Positions 25,494 to 33,324 of a stretch of DNA of 64,000 bases are shown one piece after another. Source of the DNA: VAZQ01 sp963841105 (lineage in GTDB: Bacteria; Pseudomonadota; Alphaproteobacteria; Rhizobiales; Xanthobacteraceae); assembly GCA_963841105.1 (NCBI GenBank), contig CAWJCB010000006.1, positions 1 through 64,000 on the forward strand, written 5' to 3'. A program made the position numbers and the translations under genes. The notes below the pieces were generated by a model. The model was given only the letters and a program-made list of their open reading frames with translations. It was not told where the DNA came from and did no database searches. Position 1 is the first letter of the stretch; each line of letters starts with the position of its first letter.

Positions 25494-25581
25494 TGCTGAC
25501 TGATCTCTGTCGGCATTCTTGCCCCACGCTGGTCATTTGTTACATTTGATCGAGTTGTCTTGGAACCTTGGGAGGCGAATA

Positions 25582-25836
25582 TTGACTGATATCACGATCC
25601 GCAATGTTGATGAGCAACTCAAGGAGCGGCTTTTGACGCGTGCGAGTGGACATGGACAGAGCATGGAGGCCGAGGCGCGCGATATCCTGAGACAGGCGCT
25701 GCAAGAAGAAAGAGTTTCGACTTCCGCATCTACAAACCTCTATGAGGCAATCCGCCAAATAGTTGAGCCGTTTGGCGACATAGACATCGGTCTTCCGATG
25801 CGCCAATTGGTCCGCGAGCCCCCGAATTTCGAATAG
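25582..25836 (+). CDS. FitA-like ribbon-helix-helix antitoxin
   Basis: Antitoxin of 84 residues in the FitA/VapB group, pairing with the PIN toxin just downstream. The start is TTG at 25582, preceded by GGGAGGCGAATA; it gives the classic N-terminus TDITIRNVDEQLKERLLTRA, the beta strand and first helix of a ribbon-helix-helix DNA-binding fold. GHGQSMEAEARDILRQAL completes the fold, and the C-terminal FGDIDIGLPMRQLVREP is the typical toxin-binding tail. It would repress its own operon. The gene ends six bases before the toxin start. The partner toxin is truncated, so this may be an orphan antitoxin. Confidence 0.9.
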   Translation: MTDITIRNVDEQLKERLLTRASGHGQSMEAEARDILRQALQEERVSTSASTNLYEAIRQIVEPFGDIDIGLPMRQLVREPPNFE

Positions 25837-25841
25837 GCACA

Positions 25842-26153
25842 ATGTTCGTGCTGGATACGAATGTGCTCTCGGAGGCAATGAAAGCGTCTCCGGCACGAGC
25901 CGTCGCGATGTGGATGGCCCATGAGAACCCTCGTGACCTGTTCACTACCGCGATCACCGAGGCTGAAATCCTTCTTGGCATTGCAATATTGCCGGATAGC
26001 CGCCGTAAGAACGAACTTCAGGCGGCGGCCGAACGTGTCATTGCTCTGTTTACATCGCGCATTCTGCCGTTCGAAAGCTTGGCGGCGCAATCGTTCGCGC
26101 AAATCGTAGCATCCCGACGACACGTCGGCTCGCCGATCAACGACTTTGACTAA
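25842..26153 (+). pseudogene. FitB/VapC-like PIN-domain toxin, C-terminally truncated
   Basis: PIN-domain ribonuclease toxin of 103 residues instead of about 135-140. The N-terminal LDTNVLSEAMK supplies the first catalytic Asp, and TTAITEAEILLGI the conserved Glu. The reading ends right after GSPINDFD, the third acidic motif of the PIN fold; the remaining strand and helix (the usual AQIAAIARxxGAxLATRNxxDF part) are missing. A TAA follows immediately and the neighbouring minus-strand gene ends within ten bases, so the loss looks like a recombination junction. Without the fourth acidic residue and last strand the toxin is probably inactive. FitA-like antitoxin lies directly upstream. Confidence 0.85.
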
Positions 26154-26162
26154 GCGCGAGCC

Positions 26163-26413
26163 CTAACGCGCTTTGGTGCGGTAGTGTTTGCCTAGCCGCG
26201 CGGCCCGACCGCACGCGCAACGGACATACTGCTCCTCATTGGGCGATAGCCAAGCCCGGAATCGATTCAGCCCTATCGGCGTCCGTAGTCCGTGGTCGAT
26301 ATGGTTGTGCACGAGCACGAGGTCGTGCGAGATGGCGTTTGGCAAACGCTCAAGGTAGAACGTGCCCACCTTGCGCATATGGCGTCTAACGTCCGCGCTT
26401 TAACCCGCTTCAT
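26163..26413 (-). pseudogene. Small hypothetical protein, possibly frameshifted
   Basis: The open frame from 26378 encodes 71 residues starting MRKVGTFYLERLPNAISHD and ending GRAARLGKHYRTKAR, with a CxC pair (VRCACGRA) that might bind metal. I do not recognise a family. An ATG at 26413 in another frame gives MKRVKARTLDAICA, and joining it to KVGTFYLERL would need one added base near 26386, so the present 71-residue frame may be the 3' part of a slightly longer gene. It reads leftward toward the truncated PIN toxin gene. Composition looks coding but no ribosome-binding site is obvious at either start. Confidence 0.4.
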
Positions 26414-26471
26414 TTGATGCCTCCGTGCCGGAGCCTCGGCCCTAGCACCCGGCCGTTAATGCCCGATGAAA

Positions 26472-26500
26472 AAAGAGCCCGCGCGGCGGCCGGACTCTTT
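26472..26500. terminator. Bidirectional terminator-like hairpin
   Basis: AAAGAGCCCG pairs with CGGACTCTTT (one mismatch) around an 9-10 base loop. On the minus strand the stem is followed by a six-T run (TTTTTTCATC), on the plus strand by TTTGCTTTTC. It sits in the 26414-26558 gap between two divergent small genes. Confidence 0.6.
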
Positions 26501-26558
26501 GCTTTTCGTCCGGGCATACCTACGTGGTGGAGTTGCAGCCAACGCAGGGAGGCGGGCC

Positions 26559-26966
26559 ATGGTCATCAATAAAAAGAACGATGGCACGGTCAAGATGACC
26601 CGTCGGCGCGCGACTAGTAAACCCCACCTCTTGGGAATGACGCAGGACAGGAAGGTGCTTGACCGCTACCGTCAAACGGCCAGCGAGAAAAGACCTAAGC
26701 AACTAGCGGACGAGCGGCGGGCGCAGGAATTGTCGCAAAGCCAAGGTCCGACACCATATCGAACCATCATTGAAGAGTGGCCGTATCAGACCATGTATGA
26801 CTTTAAATGGGGGAGTTTGAAGCTGTTCTTCTACATGAACCAGGGGTTCTATTTCTTGGAGGAGAAGAACGGAGTTAGGAGGATTTCAATTAGGTACCCA
26901 AGTCGCGAACGGGCTATGCAAGCCGTCGATGCTGATTACATCCGCTGGTTTCACACTTTCGATTAA
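26559..26966 (+). CDS. Hypothetical protein (135 aa)
   Basis: Unrecognised protein. The start at ATG 26559 (MVINKKNDGTVKMTRRRAT) is preferred because GGGAGG lies about nine bases upstream; an earlier ATG at 26466 sits inside a hairpin and has no site. The N-terminal half is strongly basic and probably disordered (KRPKQLADERRAQELSQSQ). The C-terminal half looks folded: WPYQTMYDFKWGSLKLFFYM, QGFYFLEEKNGVRRISIRYP and RERAMQAVDADYIRWFHTF, rich in aromatics. Possible phage- or island-borne gene; base composition is lower in GC than the surrounding core genes. A terminator-like hairpin follows at 26983, next to the IS element. Confidence 0.55.
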   Translation: MVINKKNDGTVKMTRRRATSKPHLLGMTQDRKVLDRYRQTASEKRPKQLADERRAQELSQSQGPTPYRTIIEEWPYQTMYDFKWGSLKLFFYMNQGFYFLEEKNGVRRISIRYPSRERAMQAVDADYIRWFHTFD

Positions 26967-26982
26967 TCGCGGCCACTGAACA

Positions 26983-27009
26983 AAAAGCCCAGCATCACTG
27001 CCGGGCTTT
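26983..27009 (+). terminator. Intrinsic terminator-like hairpin
   Basis: AAAAGCCC pairs with GGGCTTT around AGCATCACTGCC, 16 bases after the stop of the hypothetical gene at 26559-26966. The target duplication of the IS element begins within its T-rich foot (TTTGCTGAT at 27007-27015), so the IS inserted at the terminator's end. Confidence 0.65.
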
Positions 27010-27015
27010 GCTGAT

Positions 27016-28410
27016 GAGCTATGGGCGAAAGTTGGTGACGGCATGACGGGGTAAGGCGGCGTATCGTGGGGGTATTCGACGCCTCCACTTCTCCACCGAA
27101 GGAGTGATACGCCGTGACCGAGACTAGAGTTTTCCAACTCTCCCAGCCAGGGACATTCGCCGATCCGCTAACTGAGGTGCTTCGCAACGGCGCGCGAGCG
27201 TTGTTGGCGCAGGCCGTCGAGGCCGAGGTTGCAACCTTGCTCGGTAACCATGCCGACAAGCTGACCGACGACGGGCGCCAGCGGCTGGTGCGCCACGGAC
27301 ATCTGCCGGAACGCGAGATCATGACCGGCATCGGTCCGGTAGCGGTGCGCTGTCCGCGCGTGCGCGACCGTGTTGGTCAAGGTTCCGAGCGTATCCGCTT
27401 TTCGTCGGCGATTCTACCTCCCTACGCGCGCCGGTCGAAGAGCCTCGAAGTGTTGATCCCGATCCTCTACCTCAAGGGCGTGTCCACCGGCGACTTCGAG
27501 GAAGCGCTCGTCGCATTGCTCGGCAAGGATGCCGGCGGGCTCTCGGCCACGACGGTCGGACGGCTCAAGGACGCCTGGTCAGACGAGCACCTGCGCTCGA
27601 GCAAGCGCGATCTCTGCGCCAAGCGCTACGTCTACTTCTGGGCCGACGGCATCCACGTGCAGGCCCGCCTGGAGGACGATGCGCAGTGCCTGCTGGTCAT
27701 CATTGGCGCCACCCCGGAGGGCAAGAAAGAGCTCGTCGGCCTCATCGACGGCGTGCGTGAGAGCGCCCAATCCTGGAGGGAGTTGCTCCTCGACCTGAAG
27801 CGGCGCGGACTTGCGATGGCGCCCGAGCTCGCGGTCGCCGACGGCGCGCTCGGCTTCTGGCAGGCGATCGAGGAAGTGTGGCCGAAGACCCGCGGCCAGC
27901 GCTGCTGGGTACACAAGACCGCCAATGTCTTAAACAAGCTGCCGAAGAGCCAGCACACGAAAGCCAAGCAGGCGCTCCAGGAGATCTGGATGGCTGAGAC
28001 CAAGAAGGATGCGCTCGCAGCGTTCGACGCTTTCGTCGAGACCTGGGGCGTCAAATACGACAAGGCGGTCGAGTGCCTGATCAAGGATCGCGACGCGCTG
28101 TTGGCCTTTTACGACTTCCCCGCCGAGCACTGGAAACATTTGCGCACGACCAACGTCATCGAAAGCTCGTTCGCGACCATTCGCCATCGCACGGTACGCT
28201 CCAAGGGATGTCTTTCGAATAAGACCGCGCTCGCCATGATCTTCAAGCTCCCGAGGCTGCCGAGAAGAGCTGGCGTCGCCTCGATGGCCGCAACCAGTTG
28301 CCGAAAGTCATACTCGGTGTAAAGTTCACCGATGGAATCGAGGTCGTCAGATCGCAAGCTCAAGCCGCTGCCGCCTGATCCCTTCCATCACCAAAATTCG
28401 GCGATAGCTC
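27016..28410 (+). mobile_element. IS256-family insertion sequence, complete with inverted repeats and 9-bp target duplication
   Basis: An element of 1,395 bp. The left end GAGCTATGGGCGAAAGTTGG (27016) and the reverse complement of the right end, GAGCTATCGCCGAATTTTGG (ending 28410), agree at 23 of the first 30 positions. Both sides are flanked by the identical 9-mer TTTGCTGAT (27007-27015 and 28411-28419), a direct duplication of the size IS256 elements make. The preserved duplication indicates that this copy arrived by transposition and has not recombined since. The single gene inside is a Mutator-type transposase with a 3' frameshift, so the copy may be immobile unless complemented. Confidence 0.93.
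27114..28378 (+). pseudogene. IS256-family transposase, frameshifted near the 3' end
   Basis: DDE transposase of the Mutator/IS256 superfamily. The N-terminus (VLRNGARALLAQAVEAEVATLLGNHADKL) and core are typical: VSTGDFEEALVALLGKDA, then YVYFWADGIHVQARLEDD with the first catalytic Asp, VADGALGFWQAIEEVWP with the second, and the Glu region TNVIESSFATIRHRTVRSKG. The frame is lost near 28250: FKLPRLPRRAG appears instead of FKLAEAAEKSWRRLDG; adding one G to CTCCCGAG restores the family C-terminus and runs to TGA at 28376. As written the last about 40 residues are replaced. The start is GTG after GAAGGAG. The IS ends are intact. Confidence 0.92.
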
Positions 28411-28671
28411 TTTGCTGATAGGACCTACGTCCTAGCGCGCCGGTCCTTGCCCGCTTGCCGAGCGGCAAACGGCCTGCCGCTAAGGGGACCGGTCGGATGG
28501 GTCGCTCTTTAGCTGGTCTTTCTCGATGTTATCAGCGCGGTCAACGAGGTCGTCGTGCTTTTTTCGTACTACTATGGGCGAAAAGCCATATGGCTACACC
28601 AAAAGGAATGAGACTTAGAATTAGACCGAGCATGTTCAATTCCTAGCATCGCCAACCAGTTTAGAACGGAG
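28411..28671. other. IS-flanking stretch without a recognisable gene
   Basis: After the target duplication the sequence has AGGACCTACGTCCT, a small palindrome, then mixed-composition DNA becoming AT-richer (around 28560-28660). Short open frames on both strands show no family resemblance. It may be the remnant of the 5' part of the PIN toxin region that follows. Confidence 0.4.
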
Positions 28672-28974
28672 GGGCATCTCTGGCGTTGTACCACGCCGCA
28701 GCCATTTGACTGCCTCACGTCTGTCTGTCGCGGACATTGGAACAGTGCTCGATGCCATCGCGGCCGTCGCAGAGCCGGTGCGGCTTGACTATCTTTTGCG
28801 TCCGGGGCCCTGAACGATGCAGATGATGATATGGTGCTCGAAACGGCATTGAACGGAAGAGCGAATGCGATTGTGACGTTCAATCGACGCCACTTCCTTG
28901 TGGTGACAAAGCAATTTGGAATTGTCGTGCTCTCTCCGGCTGCGATGATGAACCAAACGGAGAAGAGGTCATGA
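28672..28974 (+). pseudogene. COG1569-type PIN toxin fragment, N-terminally lost and frameshifted
   Basis: Not an open frame, but translated pieces match the putative-toxin PIN family: HLTASRLSVADIGTVLDAIA then VAEPVRLDYLLRPG in one frame, followed by DADDDMVLETALNGRANAIV and TFNRRHFLVVTKQFGIVVLS in another. Adding one G to the CCGGGG run near 28805 joins them as RPGALNDADDDMV. The DDDMVLE and TFNRRHF motifs are the third and fourth acidic/basic motifs of the fold. The N-terminal third with the first catalytic Asp is not seen. The stop overlaps the ATG of the antitoxin gene at 28971, the normal toxin-then-antitoxin order of this family. Confidence 0.75.
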
Positions 28975-29237
28975 GGAAGAGCAATTTCGCGCTGCGGCTT
29001 CAGCCCTCACTGCTGGACGAGGTACGACACAGCGCTCAAGCTGAGGGTGTCGCGCTCAACCAGCTTATCAATGTAGCAGTAGCTGAGAAGATTTCCGCGC
29101 TGCGCACGGAAAAATACTTCGCAGAACGCGCTGCCCGAGCCAATGTTCCGAAAGCACTTGAGATTCTCAAGCGCGCCGGTGTCGGCGATCCGCCATTCAA
29201 GGGCGATAAGCTCACCCGCAGCAAAAAGCGGACGTAA
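28971..29237 (+). CDS. HicB-family-like (ribbon-helix-helix) antitoxin
   Basis: Antitoxin of 88 residues. The opening SNFALRLQPSLLDEVRHSAQ gives the beta strand and first helix of an Arc/MetJ-type fold, followed by EGVALNQLINVAVAEKISAL, the second helix typical of HicB C-terminal DNA-binding domains. EKYFAERAARANVPKALEIL and GDPPFKGDKL follow as in the alphaproteobacterial proteins annotated as toxin-antitoxin HicB-family antitoxins that accompany COG1569 PIN toxins. The ATG overlaps the toxin remnant's TGA by four bases. Because the toxin is broken, this antitoxin is probably a relic or still binds other partners. Confidence 0.82.
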   Translation: MRKSNFALRLQPSLLDEVRHSAQAEGVALNQLINVAVAEKISALRTEKYFAERAARANVPKALEILKRAGVGDPPFKGDKLTRSKKRT

Positions 29238-29290
29238 GGATCAAAGCTTGGGTCTTTGCGCCGTTCGAGTCTTGACCTACTCCGAGCGGC

Positions 29291-29491
29291 ATGCGGCGCT
29301 CAAGCTGGCTACGGGCAAAAACCGATGAGGCGCTCGCCAAGGGCAACGAGGCTTTTGCCTCGTTCCTGAATCAACCCGACCTAGAGAACAAGGTTGTCGA
29401 GAACGGATCGCCGGCCGGCGATGGCCCGGAGCACTATCCGCATCTGACAAACGTGCCCGAGCTTGTGGACGCGGTGGCGACGTCGCGTTAA
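29291..29491 (+). CDS. Small hypothetical ORF (66 aa), doubtful
   Basis: Open frame with a charged, plausible protein sequence (DEALAKGNEAFASFLNQPDL, HYPHLTNVPELVDAVATSR) but no recognised family and no clear ribosome-binding site. The segment upstream in another frame (TYSERHAALKLATGKN) could join it through a shift in the AAAAA run at about 29317, so it may be a broken gene. It lies after the antitoxin and ends before a perfect inverted repeat. Confidence 0.3.
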   Translation: MRRSSWLRAKTDEALAKGNEAFASFLNQPDLENKVVENGSPAGDGPEHYPHLTNVPELVDAVATSR

Positions 29492-29528
29492 CGCGTTTGG
29501 GTAAGATGTTACGGGAGAAGGGACTGCT

Positions 29529-29556
29529 CTAGCCCGACCCTCTCAAGTCGGGCTAG
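29529..29556. terminator. Perfect 10-bp inverted repeat, terminator-like
   Basis: CTAGCCCGAC and GTCGGGCTAG pair perfectly around an eight-base loop (CCTCTCAA). It overlaps the stop codon of the minus-strand membrane gene at 29553 and follows the doubtful plus-strand frame. No long T-run follows on either strand, so it may instead be a message-stabilising hairpin. Confidence 0.55.
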
Positions 29557-29795
29557 CTCGCCTGTTCGCGCCTGCTCTTCCGTATTGCCCTTAGGTCTTG
29601 CGCATCATTGTAAGTGCGATAGCAAAGCATAAAACAGCCTCCTGCAAATAACGTAAACAGGAGTGTGCCCGGCACGTGTCCCGCCTGTAGCGCACGAAGC
29701 GCTATGTAGGCGTTGAACAGTGCCCCTCCCGACGACAAGGACAATCCACCAATACCAAATCGCCCGCCCGATTCCTCGCTCAAGTTTGCCAGCAC
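29553..29795 (-). CDS. Small membrane protein (80 aa), unknown
   Basis: No family recognised. Two likely membrane segments: about residues 14-38 (IGGLSLSSGGALFNAYIALR) and 43-60 (PGTLLFTLFAGGCFMLCY), with a charged C-terminal tail AQDLRAIRKSRREQAS expected in the cytosol. It starts three bases after the stop of the next upstream gene at 29799, pointing to translational coupling in a leftward operon of small membrane proteins. Base composition is lower in GC than the core genes around it, consistent with an acquired island. Confidence 0.55.
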   Translation of the reverse strand: MLANLSEESGGRFGIGGLSLSSGGALFNAYIALRALQAGHVPGTLLFTLFAGGCFMLCYRTYNDAQDLRAIRKSRREQAS

Positions 29796-29798
29796 GTC

Positions 29799-30191
29799 TC
29801 ATGTGTTGCTCTTTTCGGTGCCTGCAACGTGTGCTGCATATTTTGCAAGCATTTCGTCGACCCAACGCTGATAGCGCTTTTTAGCGTGTAGCAGAGAGCC
29901 AATGCTCAATACGAGGAGGGGTGTCACTGCAATTAGCGCTATTGCCAGTGCAATCCCACCCGTGAAGACCATCAGACCAACAAGTAGAACACCTATCAGT
30001 CCGATGACCATTTTCCGTGGTGTGCTTAGATTCTGTGTTGCCGCAATTCGCTGTTGCTCCTCTTTGCTAAGATAGGGAGTTTGGCGCAAACAGGCATCGC
30101 GCCCCACGCGGGCAATTTCCCGTCCGACCTGAATCTCCTGTTCAGGCGTTAGCGTCGGAGGCGTCCACAGATAAATGTTGTACCGAATCAC
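29799..30191 (-). CDS. Membrane protein (130 aa), unknown
   Basis: No family recognised. The N-terminal half is soluble and charged (LTPEQEIQVGREIARVGRD, YLSKEEQQRIAATQNLSTP); residues 60-100 hold two hydrophobic segments (MVIGLIGVLLVGLMVFTGG and IALAIALIAVTPLLVLSIG); the tail HAKKRYQRWVDEMLAKYAAH is amphipathic and cytosolic by the positive-inside rule. The gene is directly upstream of the 80-residue membrane protein (three-base gap) and about 20 bases downstream of another membrane gene, so three genes likely share a transcript. Confidence 0.6.
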   Translation of the reverse strand: MIRYNIYLWTPPTLTPEQEIQVGREIARVGRDACLRQTPYLSKEEQQRIAATQNLSTPRKMVIGLIGVLLVGLMVFTGGIALAIALIAVTPLLVLSIGSLLHAKKRYQRWVDEMLAKYAAHVAGTEKSNT

Positions 30192-30213
30192 GGTATCACC
30201 CCCCGCATCAGTT

Positions 30214-30552
30214 CTAGCCTAAACGCCATCTCCACCACGGCGTCTCACGCGGGTCCGGTCTCAATGAGCGTATCGACAAGCTTACCGTTGCGACGGCATC
30301 GCTCGCCTCGGCTCGGCGAGTCAAATCTCCCTCGCGAGCTATGACCTTGCGCAGCGCCGCCCTGTGCGAGAGGTACTGCACAGGCAAATAGAGCCCCCGT
30401 AGCGCTGCACACGCAACGGCCGACCAAAAGATGGCGAAAACGAGCGCGTTGACGGATTCAAAGAAACCAAGCTCGGTGCGGAGCCACAACAGAATCACGG
30501 CAAGAGCGGCAACCCCCGCCAGCACCGGCCACTCGCGCTTCAACGTTTCCAT
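30214..30552 (-). CDS. Membrane protein (112 aa), unknown
   Basis: No family recognised. Starting at METLKREWPVLAGVAALAVI, it has two membrane segments (about residues 9-24 and 30-52: ESVNALVFAIFWSAVACAAL) and a basic cytosolic tail (HRAALRKVIAREGDLTRRA). An upstream in-frame start would add an arginine-rich extension overlapping the 3' end of the next gene; the shorter start avoids this. It sits in the leftward cassette of small membrane proteins between 29553 and 31485. Whether it is a phage, conjugation or defence component cannot be decided from sequence. Confidence 0.5.
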   Translation of the reverse strand: METLKREWPVLAGVAALAVILLWLRTELGFFESVNALVFAIFWSAVACAALRGLYLPVQYLSHRAALRKVIAREGDLTRRAEASDAVATVSLSIRSLRPDPRETPWWRWRLG

Positions 30553-30611
30553 AAGGTCATCGCTTGCGCAGCGCCACGACCTTGCCCGTGGTCGCCGCGC
30601 CCGAGGCGTAG

Positions 30612-31325
30612 TTAGACCCCGTCTTCCTTGTGTTGTGCCCGGACTCTCCACGGTCGATTCCCGCCCGTGCGTGAAGATGGAAGGCGAACAAACGAGGCTA
30701 GGTATTCTGCCGTCGCGCGCGATACCTTTTGACCTTCAATCTCCTGCCCCATAAACCACTCGACTAGATTCTCTTTGATTGGTTGATTCTCACGGGAAAT
30801 TTTGAATTCGTCGACTGCTCTCCACATTAGGTCGATGTAAGGAGTTGAATAATCAGACGCCGGAGTGCCGGTCGAGTTTTGGTGCCCCGCCAAGTTTTCT
30901 GCTAAGTGGGTTGCGCAATCCTCTAGTACGACCATGATGTCTGTGTATTCTTTCGTCTCGTCTCTAGCCGTATGAACGCTCCCTATGATGTGTGATTTCG
31001 GGCGGGCGTACCGATTCCAGAAAGCTGGCTCGATATACGAGCGCATTTTCGAGTGCTGCTTGTATTGCTGTGCCTGCCAGCGGGCAGCCTTCCCTTTTTT
31101 CGTCGTGCTCAAGCGCCCTGTAGCGCGGATTTTTCCTTCCTGGAGCAAGCTGATTATTTTTGTGCATGCCAGCTCCTCGGCGTAGTCGCGTTCTGCCGGC
31201 GAATAGTACATCCCATCAATGCTGCGGGGAGATACTAACGTATCGACTCCATGAGCAACGTAGTCCACAATCGAACGAATGCTTATCAACTCTGGAAAGG
31301 CAGGGATTTGGTCCTTCACTAGCAT
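30612..31325 (-). CDS. Hypothetical protein (237 aa), unknown
   Basis: No family recognised. The start at MLVKDQIPAFPELISIRSIV is the first plausible one; a longer frame extends into the preceding gene. The sequence is soluble, mixed alpha-helical and charged, with YYSPAERDYAEELACTKIIS, LLQEGKIRATGRLSTTKKGK, EPAFWNRYARPKSHIIGSV and LVEWFMGQEIEGQKVSRATA. The stretch SLLQEGKIRATGR recalls winged-helix or replication-type modules, but this is only an impression. It is the only soluble protein in a leftward set with four small membrane proteins and reads in the same direction with short gaps, so a shared function is possible. Confidence 0.55.
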   Translation of the reverse strand: MLVKDQIPAFPELISIRSIVDYVAHGVDTLVSPRSIDGMYYSPAERDYAEELACTKIISLLQEGKIRATGRLSTTKKGKAARWQAQQYKQHSKMRSYIEPAFWNRYARPKSHIIGSVHTARDETKEYTDIMVVLEDCATHLAENLAGHQNSTGTPASDYSTPYIDLMWRAVDEFKISRENQPIKENLVEWFMGQEIEGQKVSRATAEYLASFVRLPSSRTGGNRPWRVRAQHKEDGV

Positions 31326-31329
31326 AGGG

Positions 31330-31485
31330 CTACTTGACCTGATTACGTCCCGAGTTGGTCCACGAAAGGACCACAGCCAGTGCGCCTGAACAAAAGAGAA
31401 CAAGAGCTACTATGCAGAGCGCTGCGAAGCCTTCCGCTCGAATGACTATTGATTGTCCAATCCAGACTATCAAGGTGTCTGCCAT
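31330..31485 (-). CDS. Single-pass small membrane protein (51 aa), unknown
   Basis: Short protein starting MADTLIVWIGQSIVIRAEGF with a good AAGGAG site nine bases before the ATG, which decides this start over longer alternatives. One strong membrane segment (ALCIVALVLFCSGALAVVLS) and a short polar tail. It stops four bases before the start of the 237-residue gene at 31325, suggesting translational coupling and making it the first gene of the leftward cassette. No family recognised; its small size and position could suit a holin-like, toxin-like or anchor role, which is speculation. Confidence 0.6.
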   Translation of the reverse strand: MADTLIVWIGQSIVIRAEGFAALCIVALVLFCSGALAVVLSWTNSGRNQVK

Positions 31486-31864
31486 CTTGTGAAACTCCTT
31501 TAACGGCAACTCAGCGAATTGGCTCGGCCGACCGCGTGATGGTCCCGCCGCTTGCCTCGGCAGCAAAGCTCGAAAGGGTTCTGGCTCGGGTCAAACCCGA
31601 TGCTCTCTTCGGAGGCTCCAATATTCGGGCGTCCGCGTGCGTTTCCCCACACCAGTGGGACGCTGTTTGCGGTGTTCTAGGGCGTTCTACGCCGTTCTGC
31701 GCCGCTCCTTGCCGATTGGTGACGATTTGAGACTTGTGGAGACGTTTGGTAACGTCTGCGGAACGGGTCGCAGCCTATGGAAAACTTGGCCTTCTTCGGG
31801 CGAACAAGTGTGGGAGTAGCTGCTCCAGCCGACCCACTTGCCTCAAAATGCCCAAAAAACGGAG
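31486..31864. other. Island/argJ junction without a recognisable gene
   Basis: About 380 bases upstream of the leftward cassette and downstream of argJ. It should hold the cassette promoter but no convincing minus-10/minus-35 pair is visible. A small run of related words (GCGTTCTACGCCGTTCTGCGCC near 31682-31704, given in two parts: GCGTTCTACGCC and GTTCTGCGCC) may be a short direct repeat. No tRNA or integrase site was seen. Confidence 0.4.
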
Positions 31865-33118
<1,254 letters not shown>

Positions 33119-33145
<27 letters not shown>

Positions 33146-33273
33146 CCACGTCTTTTCTTGCGGTGAAACCAGGCGTGGATGGCATCGGACCTCGGGCTTG
33201 CCCGAGGTCCGCACGCGTGGAAGTGCCACAAGTCGGGTAAACCGCGACTTGCGGCGACAAGTCCGGCCATGAC
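33119..33273. repeat. REP-like palindromes overlapping the argJ start
   Basis: The core GGCCGTGCTGGTCACGGCC at 33124-33142 and flanking CATCCACGTCTTT also occur at 40360-40403 (reverse orientation) and 62996-63026. A second hairpin, GGACCTCGGGCTTGCCCGAGGTCC, follows at 33187-33210, then GACTTGCGGCGACAAGTC. It spans the argJ 5' end and the gap to the foldase gene. Confidence 0.85.
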
Positions 33274-33324
33274 GCCAAGCGATTGCTTCAGAAGCATCGA
33301 ACCCGCATCAACGAACGCAGTGAA

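Noticed and set aside
26559..26966. Treating the 135-residue hypothetical gene as a phage integrase or excisionase
   Set aside because: No catalytic tyrosine/arginine pattern or helix-turn-helix could be placed; left as unknown.
28455..28646. 63-codon plus-strand open frame after the IS element
   Set aside because: Arg/Gly-rich translation, no ribosome-binding site and no similarity; composition looks like chance.
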